Origin: Bacteroidota bacterium
GTDB lineage: Bacteria; Bacteroidota; Ignavibacteria; Kapaibacteriales; Kapaibacteriaceae
Assembly (NCBI GenBank): GCA_018266735.1
Contig: JAFDZT010000001.1
Location: 279,314-343,313, forward strand
Length of the DNA: 64,000 bases
Direction: 5' to 3'
Shown here: piece by piece, positions 24,859 to 34,100 of the stretch
Numbering within the stretch: position 1 is the first letter of the stretch
How the letters are laid out: every line of letters begins with the position of its first letter
Translations under genes and position numbers: made by a program
Notes under the pieces: model-generated
Seen by the model: only the letters and a program-made list of their open reading frames with translations
What the model was told of the DNA's origin: nothing
Database searches by the model: none

Positions 24859-26091
24859 ATGAATCGACTCATCCTTTCGCTCGCATTTGTTCTCTCATTC
24901 CATGGGGCCGTCCAGGCCCAGTCGCTCACCGGCAAGGTCGCTGCCGTCTACACGTGGGCCTTCCCCATCCTCGAGAACTATCGCATGATGGTGGAGCAGG
25001 CCGTACACACGGAAGGCGCCCTGTATCTGGGTCCGTTCAACACCGTCCACCACGAACCACAGAACATGGCGGGCTGCGTGACCACAGCGTGGCTCGATCT
25101 TCGGCAGGAGCCGATCATGATCACCATCCCGCCCATGCCGGACGACCTCTATTCGGTGATGCGTTTCTCGGACATGCAGACGTATACGATCGCAGAGTTC
25201 GTTGCGCGTCCGGGCACGTACGTTTTCGTGCGCAAGGGAAAGCATACGGTGACCGGCAAGGCGGACTCCATCATCGTCTGCGACTGTGATTACATCTCGC
25301 TGCATGGGTGGACGCAAGTGCGGGGCGGCGATACGTCGAAGACCTTGAACGCCCTTCGCAACATCCAATGTGGTCCGGCGAGTGGATCGCTCACCGTCAC
25401 GGCCCTTTCGAACATCTATCCTGTCTCGCCAAACTTTCCGCCCTATTCCCTTCGCACCTTTACCTCTGCCGACGTGCTTCCGATCCTTGCGCAGATCGTT
25501 TCCTTCATGGACATGCATCCGGATGATCGCAGCATGGCTTTGTCGATGATGCAACTGCGTGCCATCCCGACGGACAGCATCAACATCGGCATAGCGGGGG
25601 CTATGGCAAAGATCGCCGGACACATGAAGGAGATGGGACGTCCATCGAACGGGTGGACCATCACCGAGGGGTTGTATGGGTCGCGCTCCATGTTCAAAGG
25701 CGACCATTTGCGGCGAGCTGCCGCCTGCATGGACGGGCTCTTCGGTCCATCCGATCACGAGACCCTTGTAGCCTTCACCTTCCTACCAACACCGACGTTC
25801 ACGATCTCGTTTGACAAGGCCTCGATCCCCTCAGTGAAGCGATATTGGTCGATCTCTATCGACGGAATGCCGTCGAGTGTGCTCACCGATGCTGAGCTTC
25901 GTCGAAACAAGAAGGGTGGGATCGACATCGTGGTCTCGCCAACGGAGCCACCTGCCATGGCCACGACGAATTGGCTGAAGAGCGCACCAACGGGAACGGT
26001 GGGAGTGACGATGCTGATGCATGCCCCCAACGATGTGATGTTCACCAAGAAGTGGAATGCACCAACAGTGCAAGTGCAGAAAGCACGTTAA
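24859..26091 (+). CDS. DUF1254/DUF1214-type secreted protein
   Basis: 410 residues from ATG 24859 (an in-frame TTG at 24850 is not needed). The signal peptide ends near VQA-Q. Y-T-W-A-F-P-I-L-E near residue 25 and the N-x-x-x-H-E-P-Q segment near 60 mark a DUF1254 domain, and the C-terminal W-S-I-S-I-D-G and P-P-A-M-A-T-T-N-W-L-K mark the DUF1214 half. These proteins are periplasmic, and their activity is not established. The gene converges on the YceI gene at 26088 with a 4-bp overlap. Confidence 0.85.
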   Translation: MNRLILSLAFVLSFHGAVQAQSLTGKVAAVYTWAFPILENYRMMVEQAVHTEGALYLGPFNTVHHEPQNMAGCVTTAWLDLRQEPIMITIPPMPDDLYSVMRFSDMQTYTIAEFVARPGTYVFVRKGKHTVTGKADSIIVCDCDYISLHGWTQVRGGDTSKTLNALRNIQCGPASGSLTVTALSNIYPVSPNFPPYSLRTFTSADVLPILAQIVSFMDMHPDDRSMALSMMQLRAIPTDSINIGIAGAMAKIAGHMKEMGRPSNGWTITEGLYGSRSMFKGDHLRRAAACMDGLFGPSDHETLVAFTFLPTPTFTISFDKASIPSVKRYWSISIDGMPSSVLTDAELRRNKKGGIDIVVSPTEPPAMATTNWLKSAPTGTVGVTMLMHAPNDVMFTKKWNAPTVQVQKAR

Positions 26092-26717
26092 TCGCTGATA
26101 CGTGCCGTGATATCGATGTTCACGGTGATCTCATCTCGCACTCTGATCAGGCCGAAGAGCGCTGTTGGCGGATCGATATTGAAGTCCGTCATCTTGAGCT
26201 TCTTTGCACACACGAACTTATACCGTCCGGGTCCCAGCTTCTTTGCCGAGACATCGAGCGTGACCTTCTTCGTCACGTCCGTGATGATCATCGAAGCCTG
26301 CATACGGAGTTCAGCGCCCGACACGGCATCGTCCAGTGAACCGCGAACGATCAAGGCATCGTGAAACTGGATGATGATGTTCGGATAGTCGTCGGCTTTC
26401 AGCGCATCGCACAGATCGCTGTTCATCTTGTTGTTATCGCAATCGAGTGCCTTGGTGCGCAGGGAGAGCGAGGCATTCTGGAATCTGATCGTGGTCGGAT
26501 TGACGATCTGCAACTTGGCCGTCTTCGGCGGGATATTGTCCTTACAAAAGCACTCGAACGAATTGATGTTGCTCGTGCCTTCGATGGAAAGCTTGCTGCC
26601 GCTTTCGATGGTATACGAGTAATCCAGAAAGACCTGGTCAGCTCCGAACCGGAAACCGCTGAGCACGGAAAGGAGTGCGAGGGCGGCAAGGAATTGATAT
26701 GCGGTACGTGAGATCAT
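26088..26717 (-). CDS. YceI-family periplasmic protein (copy A)
   Basis: 209 residues from ATG 26717, with an N-terminal signal segment (YQFLAALALLSVLSGF). The lipocalin-like YceI fold is recognisable by S-x-L-S-I-E-G-T-S-N-I-N-S-F near residue 40 and by the repeated K-V/T-V-T-L-D-V and F-N-I-D-P-P-T-A-L-F-G segments near 160-190. YceI proteins bind lipophilic isoprenoid-like molecules in the periplasm. It sits downstream of a porin and a second YceI gene, but a stem-loop separates it from the porin gene. Confidence 0.87.
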   Translation of the reverse strand: MISRTAYQFLAALALLSVLSGFRFGADQVFLDYSYTIESGSKLSIEGTSNINSFECFCKDNIPPKTAKLQIVNPTTIRFQNASLSLRTKALDCDNNKMNSDLCDALKADDYPNIIIQFHDALIVRGSLDDAVSGAELRMQASMIITDVTKKVTLDVSAKKLGPGRYKFVCAKKLKMTDFNIDPPTALFGLIRVRDEITVNIDITARISD

Positions 26718-26745
26718 GAACTCTAATATCGGTATAAAACGAGGA

Positions 26746-26782
26746 TCGACCTGCAAGGCGCTTGAAACGCCCTGCAGGTCGA
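26746..26782 (-). terminator. Stem-loop terminator after the porin gene
   Basis: 15-bp arms (one G-U pair when read on the minus strand) with a 7-nt loop lie 20 bp past the porin stop, followed on the minus strand by TCCTCGTTTTA. It could end porin transcription or attenuate read-through into the second YceI gene 29 bp further on. Confidence 0.6.
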
Positions 26783-26801
26783 ACTCGACGCGGGGCTCCT
26801 G

Positions 26802-28241
26802 TTAGAAGCCAACAACAGCTTGGATCACGACACCACTGATCTTACCGGCATTGCGAAGATCTGTGGTTGGGAAGTCTTTGTAGTTCTGGATCATGTACTC
26901 ACCCTTGAGCTCGATGTTCTTGGTGAGATACCAGCCGGCTGCGATCGCAATGCGGTCGACCGTTTGCTTTGTCTGGTTATTGGATGCGTCTTTGAAGCCT
27001 GCCAATTGTACACCGACCGTGTTGTAGCGTCCGGCGATGTAGATATTGTCTGTGCTACCAAAGCGGAAGATGAGGTCGGCGGCGATCTGCGTCATCGTAC
27101 GATCTGCTGTCTCGGCAGCTGAACGACCACTTGCTGTTTCGAATGTTCCGAAGAACTCGAGTCCGCCAAGTTGGAATGTACCGTTGAACATGAACGATGT
27201 GACCTTGTCGTTGAAGCCAGGATTGACACGACCCGACCATGCTTGTGCCGTGGATGTTGGCTTCATTGCACTTGCAGACGTTGCCGTTGCACTGTAGTTC
27301 GCTGCTTGGCTTTCCATGGTCAGCCAGTAGTTCGATCCCGTGCGATCACCCCAGAACAGTGTGTTGCTGGCCGAGCTTGGGTCCATGTATCCGGAACCTG
27401 TGATGCGAATGCGACCGTTGTCACCGAACTTCGTGTCGTAGCCGGCCTTGAAGTAGATGGCTGGGGAGCGGCTTGTATCCTTATCGGCTGCTGTTGGTGC
27501 GATCGGATCGATGGCACCCTTGATCTCACCGTTCGTCACACCAACAAGGGCAAGAATACCATTGTGTTGGAACGTCACGTCGGCACCGATCTCCGTGGTG
27601 AAGGCGTCGACAAGGTAGTTCTCGATGAATGGATTGTAGATCGTTGCGCCACCGTCGGACCGACGGAAGTGAGCATCACCGTAGTTGATCTCCATGTGAC
27701 CGGCGCGGATCGTGAGATACTTCATCACGTCGTCGATGAACTCACTACCAAGGAAGGCCAGCTTGTCGAATTGAATGTAGCCACCCTTTACCCATGTTTC
27801 CTGGTGGTGACGGGACGAGAGATAGAGGGTCAAGTTCAGCCGCACACCGTCTGCGAGTTGAGCGTCGAGCATCAAGTTCGCCGATGCGTTGTTGAAGCCA
27901 CCGGTGGTACCGTATGGTACGTTGGCATCGATCGAGTCCTTGCCACTATTGTACTTCTTCCAGTTCGGAAGTGTCGTGCGATCGGCACCGGTCAGAACGG
28001 CCGTGCCGTCATAAGCGCCATTCTTCGTCGTCAGGACTTGGAAGCCCTGCGTGAAGCCGGCACCAAAGCGAAGTTTCATTCCGTCGTACTTGACCGTGTC
28101 CGTCTTGCTCGTTTCGTACACGTTCAATCCGTCCTTATCGTAGGAACGGTAGTACTGCATCGCAGGGAATTGTGCGAACGATCCCATCGATGTGGCGCCC
28201 ATGAGAATGGCGATCACCAAAAGTCGAAGCGTTGCTTTCAT
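26802..28241 (-). CDS. Outer-membrane porin-like protein
   Basis: 479 residues with a signal peptide ending SFA-Q. The sequence alternates aromatic and polar residues in strand-sized blocks throughout, with short turns rich in Asp, Asn and Gly. It ends in V-V-I-Q-A-V-V-G-F, a typical outer-membrane-barrel C-terminus with final Phe. This fits a porin of 16-18 strands. The substrate is unknown. It lies between two YceI-family genes on the same strand, so the group may handle one lipophilic or small ligand across the envelope. Confidence 0.8.
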   Translation of the reverse strand: MKATLRLLVIAILMGATSMGSFAQFPAMQYYRSYDKDGLNVYETSKTDTVKYDGMKLRFGAGFTQGFQVLTTKNGAYDGTAVLTGADRTTLPNWKKYNSGKDSIDANVPYGTTGGFNNASANLMLDAQLADGVRLNLTLYLSSRHHQETWVKGGYIQFDKLAFLGSEFIDDVMKYLTIRAGHMEINYGDAHFRRSDGGATIYNPFIENYLVDAFTTEIGADVTFQHNGILALVGVTNGEIKGAIDPIAPTAADKDTSRSPAIYFKAGYDTKFGDNGRIRITGSGYMDPSSASNTLFWGDRTGSNYWLTMESQAANYSATATSASAMKPTSTAQAWSGRVNPGFNDKVTSFMFNGTFQLGGLEFFGTFETASGRSAAETADRTMTQIAADLIFRFGSTDNIYIAGRYNTVGVQLAGFKDASNNQTKQTVDRIAIAAGWYLTKNIELKGEYMIQNYKDFPTTDLRNAGKISGVVIQAVVGF

Positions 28242-28309
28242 GATCTAATCTTTTCTGTTGTGAAACAAAAACCCCGTGTGTTGTCTGCTTGATCGTCAAC
28301 CGACCGTCG

Positions 28310-28888
28310 TCAGATCTTCTTCATCGTTACGTCGAACGATACCGTCACGTCGTCGCCGGCCTTGATCACACCAAGCATGGCGGAAGGACGGTCCATATCG
28401 AATTGCGACATCTTGAGCTTCTTTTCTGCGGAGAACATCACTTCGCCATTGGCATTTACCTTGGCGGTCACCGTCATATCGATCGTGACCGTCTTCCCTG
28501 CCACCTTCAAGGTCCCTACTGTTTCGAGCACAAAGTCCGATCCCTTCTTGGTGAGGGATTTCACTTGGGAGAGGTTGTACACGATCTTCGGGTTGTCTTC
28601 AGACTTGAGGGCCTCGTAGATCTTCTCGTCCATGGATTCGCCTTTTTCGGACTTGATCGACGTGACGTCGCATTCCACCCAGAACGAGGTCAGACCGGTG
28701 AGTTCTGTTCCCACCACCGAGAAGTCAGCCCGTGCCTTCATGTTGTTGAGGGGAGCTTCCCAGTCGTGTAGCGTGGATGTACCGTTGATGACCATCTTAT
28801 GGGACTTATCACCGTACTTGTCGGCAAAGACTTGCGTAGTGCCGACAACGAGAATGGCCAGGGCGAGAAGGGAGATGGAGCGTTTCAT
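28310..28888 (-). CDS. YceI-family periplasmic protein (copy B)
   Basis: 192 residues from ATG 28888. The signal peptide is MKRSISLLALAILVVGTTQVFA. H-K-M-V-I-N-G-T-S-T-L-H-D-W-E near residue 35 is the standard YceI start motif, and F-D-M-D-R-P-S-A-M near 165 matches the C-terminal part. It is probably a lipophilic-ligand-binding periplasmic protein. It is the first gene of the YceI-porin-YceI group, and an FNR-type box lies 63 bp upstream. Confidence 0.93.
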   Translation of the reverse strand: MKRSISLLALAILVVGTTQVFADKYGDKSHKMVINGTSTLHDWEAPLNNMKARADFSVVGTELTGLTSFWVECDVTSIKSEKGESMDEKIYEALKSEDNPKIVYNLSQVKSLTKKGSDFVLETVGTLKVAGKTVTIDMTVTAKVNANGEVMFSAEKKLKMSQFDMDRPSAMLGVIKAGDDVTVSFDVTMKKI

Positions 28889-28951
28889 GTGTAGATCCTG
28901 CAGTGTTCGTGGTTCTGGGTACAAACATCAGGGTGCCTCTCACCCCGAAAA

Positions 28952-28965
28952 ATGATTTTTATCAT
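28952..28965. promoter_or_regulatory. FNR/DNR-type palindrome (ATGAT-N4-ATCAT)
   Basis: A perfect 5-bp-arm palindrome close to the FNR/DNR consensus TTGAT-N4-ATCAA. It lies between the divergent YceI (28888) and FAD oxidase (29040) starts. It suggests control of one or both by an O2- or NO-responsive CRP/FNR regulator. The regulator is not in the window. Confidence 0.5.
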
Positions 28966-29039
28966 CTGTTGTGTAAATAATGCCGTAGCTCCGTTGCATT
29001 TTAGCCGTGTTGGTTTGGGGTTCATTCATAGGAGGGGTC

Positions 29040-31133
29040 ATGAGTACCGTTCAGAAGGCGCGAGATGGATACTTTCATCCATCCTCGGTCGAAGAGATCC
29101 AGGCATTAGTGCTCGATGCAAAGGCACGCAAACGAACGATCCGCGTGCGAGGGGCCGGACATTCCGTCAACCAGGCAGTCTACACCGATTCGTTCCCGTA
29201 CGAGACGGCGGAGTATTATGCTCCTTCGGAGATCGCCGACAACTATGCGTTGAACTTCCAGCCCGTGGAGGTTCCGGACAACGAGATCAACATCTTGCTC
29301 GACCGGTTCATCGACGTGCACTTCTACGAAGAGCACGGCAAGCACTACGTAAAGGCCTGTGCCGGATGTCACCTCGGACGTGATCCGTACGATCCGACAG
29401 AGACGTCGACGTACTTCAACAGCCTGTTCTATCAAATGGACCAGCGCGGCTTCGCCGTGCCCGACATGGGAGGCATCACGCACCAGACGGTGGGTGGATT
29501 CCTTTCGACGGGATCGAGCGGTGGTTCGCTGAAATACAGCATCGAAGATGCCATCGTTGCCTTCTCCTTTGTGGATGGGAACGGAGAGCATCACCATTGT
29601 TCGAAGTTCGATGAGAACACAGACCTCTTCTATGCCATTGGCGTGTCGATGGGTCTCCTTGGTATCATCACCCACGTCACCTTCGAGTGCATGCCTCGCT
29701 ATAGCATCAGCGGAAGCGAGACCACAACGTACGAGAGCGATTGCGAAGTGGACCTGTTCGGCAACGGGAGCAAGGGCAAGCCGTCGCTCGAGAAGTTCTT
29801 GCGCGACACCGAGTACACGCGCTTGATGTGGTGGCCACAGAAGAAGGTCGAGAAGATGGTGGTGTGGAAGGCGGCAAGGGTTCCCGGTCCTGTCCCCACA
29901 CCCTATATCCCGCAGCCCTACATCGAGACACCAGAGATCTTCGGCTCGCCAACGCCTCTCCAGTACGTTGGTGCTCTTTTCTACAACGCCGTCGTCACTT
30001 GGCCGGCATCGTTGTACCAAGTGATCAAGAACGCCACCTTGGCCAAGATCCTGAAGCCCATCATCGAGCTCATCTATGAGCCCTTCCTGTTGCCCTTCGT
30101 GATCAACATCTTCGTGCAGAACGACGATACCAAGCCCGGCGGAAAACCGCAGGAGTTTCACGATCTGTGGTGGCGCGGCTTGCCGATGGACAATCAGGTG
30201 GACGACCGTTTGCTGCACGTGATCTTCACCGAGCTATGGATGCCCATTGAGCAAACGCAAGCGGCCATGGTGGCCTTGAACAACTTCTACGACAAGGGCG
30301 GCTATAAGGCCACCGGATATTTCTCGAACGAGATCTATGGCACCAAGGCATCGAAGTTCTGGATGAGTCCGGCCTTCGAGCGCGACGTTGTGCGATTCGA
30401 CATCTTCGTGTACAGCGACGGAGAGAACGAGCCGTACGATTTCTACACGCAATACTGGGATCTGCTCAAGCCGTTCAACTTCCGTGCACACTGGGCCAAG
30501 TACTTGCCGGGACAACCCTATAGTCCGGTGCAGCTCAAGGAATGGTACGAGTACTTCCGTCAACAGAATCCTCGGTGGGACGATTGGATGGCCCTGCGTG
30601 CGAAGCACGACCCGGATCAGATCTTCGTGAATGCCTACTGGCGGACGCGCCTGCAGATCGGTCCGCTCCAACCATCGGACTATCCGCCGGCACCGTCTCC
30701 ACGACCGAAGCCACAACCAGGACCGGATCCAGATCCCACACCGATCTCCTACTACATTGCATCGATCTTCTACACGCTGTTGATCTCCACGGCCGTAGAG
30801 ATGCTCGGGTCCAATGTGCTCGACATCTTCCGTTGGACATCACCAACCGTCGAGATCACCATCATTGCCATCATGACCCTCGGGATCGGTGTTGGTAACG
30901 TGCTCTTCCGTCGGAGCAGTGGTGTTTGGATGTTGCTACTGACCTTTGCCGCCGTTCTTGTGCTGAATGTAGCGAACGGACTCCTCGACGAACGTTGGTG
31001 GACATGGCATGCAGAGCTCGGTTTACCACCATGGCTCGTTGGTGTGGTGTTCGAGTCCTTCGTTGCCGTGGCTGTCTGTTATGTATCACGAAAACTCGGT
31101 GAGAAGTTCTTCCGACAGCACACTGCCAAATGA
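29040..31133 (+). CDS. FAD-linked oxidoreductase with C-terminal membrane helices
   Basis: 697 residues from ATG 29040, with GGAGGGG 4 nt upstream. The N-terminal half is a PCMH-type FAD domain (R-T-I-R-V-R-G-A-G-H-S near residue 30, then S-T-G-S-S-G-G-S near 165), related to aldonolactone oxidases. The C-terminal D-P-D-Q-I-F-V-N-A-Y-W-R block near 525 is the usual end of that family. Beyond it, a proline-rich linker (about 545-570) leads to four hydrophobic helices (about 575-690), which are unusual for this family and would attach the enzyme to the inner membrane. The substrate is unknown. The stop overlaps the next start (ATGA). Confidence 0.82.
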   Translation: MSTVQKARDGYFHPSSVEEIQALVLDAKARKRTIRVRGAGHSVNQAVYTDSFPYETAEYYAPSEIADNYALNFQPVEVPDNEINILLDRFIDVHFYEEHGKHYVKACAGCHLGRDPYDPTETSTYFNSLFYQMDQRGFAVPDMGGITHQTVGGFLSTGSSGGSLKYSIEDAIVAFSFVDGNGEHHHCSKFDENTDLFYAIGVSMGLLGIITHVTFECMPRYSISGSETTTYESDCEVDLFGNGSKGKPSLEKFLRDTEYTRLMWWPQKKVEKMVVWKAARVPGPVPTPYIPQPYIETPEIFGSPTPLQYVGALFYNAVVTWPASLYQVIKNATLAKILKPIIELIYEPFLLPFVINIFVQNDDTKPGGKPQEFHDLWWRGLPMDNQVDDRLLHVIFTELWMPIEQTQAAMVALNNFYDKGGYKATGYFSNEIYGTKASKFWMSPAFERDVVRFDIFVYSDGENEPYDFYTQYWDLLKPFNFRAHWAKYLPGQPYSPVQLKEWYEYFRQQNPRWDDWMALRAKHDPDQIFVNAYWRTRLQIGPLQPSDYPPAPSPRPKPQPGPDPDPTPISYYIASIFYTLLISTAVEMLGSNVLDIFRWTSPTVEITIIAIMTLGIGVGNVLFRRSSGVWMLLLTFAAVLVLNVANGLLDERWWTWHAELGLPPWLVGVVFESFVAVAVCYVSRKLGEKFFRQHTAK

Positions 31134-34100
31134 TCGACCTACCAGGATATCGTGTTCGTGGGATCCTCTATGAGAGCGCGGCTCACGTGCTCTATTACGC
31201 GGAAACTGAGAACACCGGGGAAGACGTCATTCTCAAGACCATGCATGCGGGATCTGCCACCCCGCATCGGTGTAGTCGACTACGACTCGAATACCTCTTG
31301 ACGTCGCGCGTTGCACCGACCTCTGTGATCGGTGCACGCGCGCTCGTTGAGCATCGCAACATTCCCGTCTTTGTCAAGACCGACGTCCACGGTGTCCCCC
31401 TTGATCAGTTGATCCGCGCCGGAGGTATGGACATCTCCGATGTGTTGAGCATTGGCGTACAGTTGGCGAACGCACTGGACGCCGTACATTCTGCAGGTAT
31501 CATGCATAAGGACGTGAAGCCTGAGAATGTGATCGTCGTTCCGGAAACACTGCAGACCTTTCTCACCGATCTCGACATTGCCTCGGAACTGAAGCAGGAG
31601 CACGCTGAAGCAGCGGAGGTCGGAGAACTGAGTGGCTCCCTGCCGTACATCGCTCCTGAGCAGACCGGACGAATGAACCGTGCTGTGGATTACCGTGCCG
31701 ACTTCTATTCGCTTGGTGCTCTGTTGTATGAGATCACCACCGGTCGGCGACCATTCCACGCGAACGATGCAATGGAGATGATCCATTGTCACATCGCACG
31801 TCAGCCCGAACCGATCTCAGTGCTTCGCCCCGATGCGCCGGAGGCACTACGATCCATCATACATCGCTTGATGGCAAAGACTGCCGAGGATCGGTATCAA
31901 AGTGCCTTTGGATTGGCGGAGGACCTTCGGCGTTGCCAACAGGAATGGTCGGCGTCCGGGACCATCCAGCCTTTCCTCCTTGCCACGCACGATGCTTCGG
32001 ATCGACTGTTGATCCCGCAAACTTTGTATGGTCGCGAAGCGGACATTCAAGCCATCGTCGACACCTTCGAGCGATCTGCGAACGGCACAACACAGTTCAT
32101 GACCGTGTGCGGATACTCGGGCATTGGCAAGACATCGTTGATCAATGAGGTACAACGTTCGATCGCTGTTCGGCGCGGACATTTTGTTTCTGGGAAGCAC
32201 GACCAATATCAACGGAATCTCCCCTACAGCGCCTTGGTGCAAGCATTGGAACGCCTCATCCGGCAGATCCTCTCTGAACCCGATGCGATGCTCGAAGAGA
32301 TCCGTGCATCCATCATCGACGCCTTGCGGGACCAAGGGAGTGTGATCACGGAAGTGCTACCGGTCCTTTCGATCCTCATTGGTCCACAGCCTGACATTGT
32401 CGAGACTGGTGGTCTTGATGCGCAACGTCGATTCAATGAGACGCTGACCGCATTTCTCGGTGCCGTTGCATCACCGAAACATCCGTTGGTACTGTTCCTT
32501 GATGACATGCAATGGGCCGATTCGGCCACGCTTTCCTTTATCGAGCATCTGACAACAAGCACGGAATTGTCGCTGATGTTCGTGCTCTCGTATCGAGATA
32601 ACGAAGTACCTCCAACGCATCCGCTCATGGGATGTATCTCTGTTCTCGAACGTGGTCCCTCGGCATACCGGCAACTGCGCCTGCACCCTCTTACCGTTGA
32701 GCATGTCTGCGAGCTCTTGCACGATGCTCTCGCGCGTTCGCACGACGATGTACGTCCGTTGGCTGAGATCCTGTGCCGGAAGACAGATGGAAATCCCTTC
32801 TTCGTGAACCAGTTCTTGAAAACGCTCTGCGAGCGCTCATCACTGTACTATTCGAAGAGCGAGAAGCAGTGGCAGTGGGATCTGGACGATATCATCCAGG
32901 GAGGCATGACGGACAACGTTGTGGAGCTGATGACGCAGAAACTCCGCTCGTTCTCGCCTTCTGTGCAGCACACTTTGAACATCGCCGCTGCGATCGGAGG
33001 TGAGTTCGACCTTTCGTTGATCGCCACGGTGAACAACGACCTGCGCGGAACGGCGGAGCAGTTGTGGGAGCCACTTCGAGAAGGCCTCGTGTATATCGAT
33101 GGCGCCGTGTCGCTTGCCGATGTCATTCAATCGATCGATGATGACCTCAGCTTGGCGAATTCGATCCGTGTCCGTTTCCAGCACGACCGTATCCAACAAG
33201 CCGCCTACGCGCTCGTATCCGAGGACGAACGGGCGCTCGTCCATCATCGGATCGGACGCGCCATGTTCGAGCGTTCACGTACCACCGACCGAGATTCCAT
33301 CTTTGAGATCGCTGCGCAATGGAATGCGGGTAGGCGCTATTGCGTGCTCGAAGAGGACATCCTTGTTCTTCTTCAGCTCGATCTCAAGGCCGCTCTCCAC
33401 GCACTTGCTTCCGCCGCCTTTGCCTCTGCCCGTGTGTACGCACTCACGGCATTGGAGAACATACCGCCGAACGGATGGGAGCGTCACACCGAGCTCACAC
33501 GGACCATTCACGAGACACTTGCCGAGTGCGACGTGCTCTGTGCAGAGTTCGAACATTTGGATACGATCTGCACCACGCTCACGAAGCATGCGACCATGCC
33601 GGCCCACTCTGTGCTGGTCTATGACGTTCTTCGGCGTTCCTACATCGCCCAGATGCGTTTTCCGGACGCGATCGATGCCGCACTCAAGGCCGTTGCTCTC
33701 CTCGGCGTAAAGTTCCCGGCGAAACCAACAACAGCGCATGCGGCGGCGAAACTGATCCAACTCAAGATGATGGTGGGACGCAAGACGCCGGAGGATCTTC
33801 GTGCGCTGCCGGATCTGCACGACGATCGAGTGTACCAGATCGTCCGCATCACGGCAGAGATCGCCTCTGCCGTATACATGACCTGGCCGGAGCTGTTTCC
33901 ACTGTTGTTACTGAAGCAAATGGAGCTCACTCTCCGCTACGGGAACCACCGGTATAGCGCTTCCGTGTTCATCGGGTATGCCATCATACAAGCTGTGGCC
34001 CTGGGTGAAGTACGGCGTGCCTATGCGCTTGCCACTGCAGCATTGTCGCTGCCGGACCGTTACAATGCCAAAGAGTTGGCCTCGAAGAATCTCTCTGCCT

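Noticed and set aside
29340..29375. C-A-G-C-H motif in the FAD oxidase, resembling a c-type heme site
   Set aside because: It lies in a strand that is conserved in the aldonolactone-oxidase family without heme, and the protein has no signal peptide for heme attachment in the periplasm.
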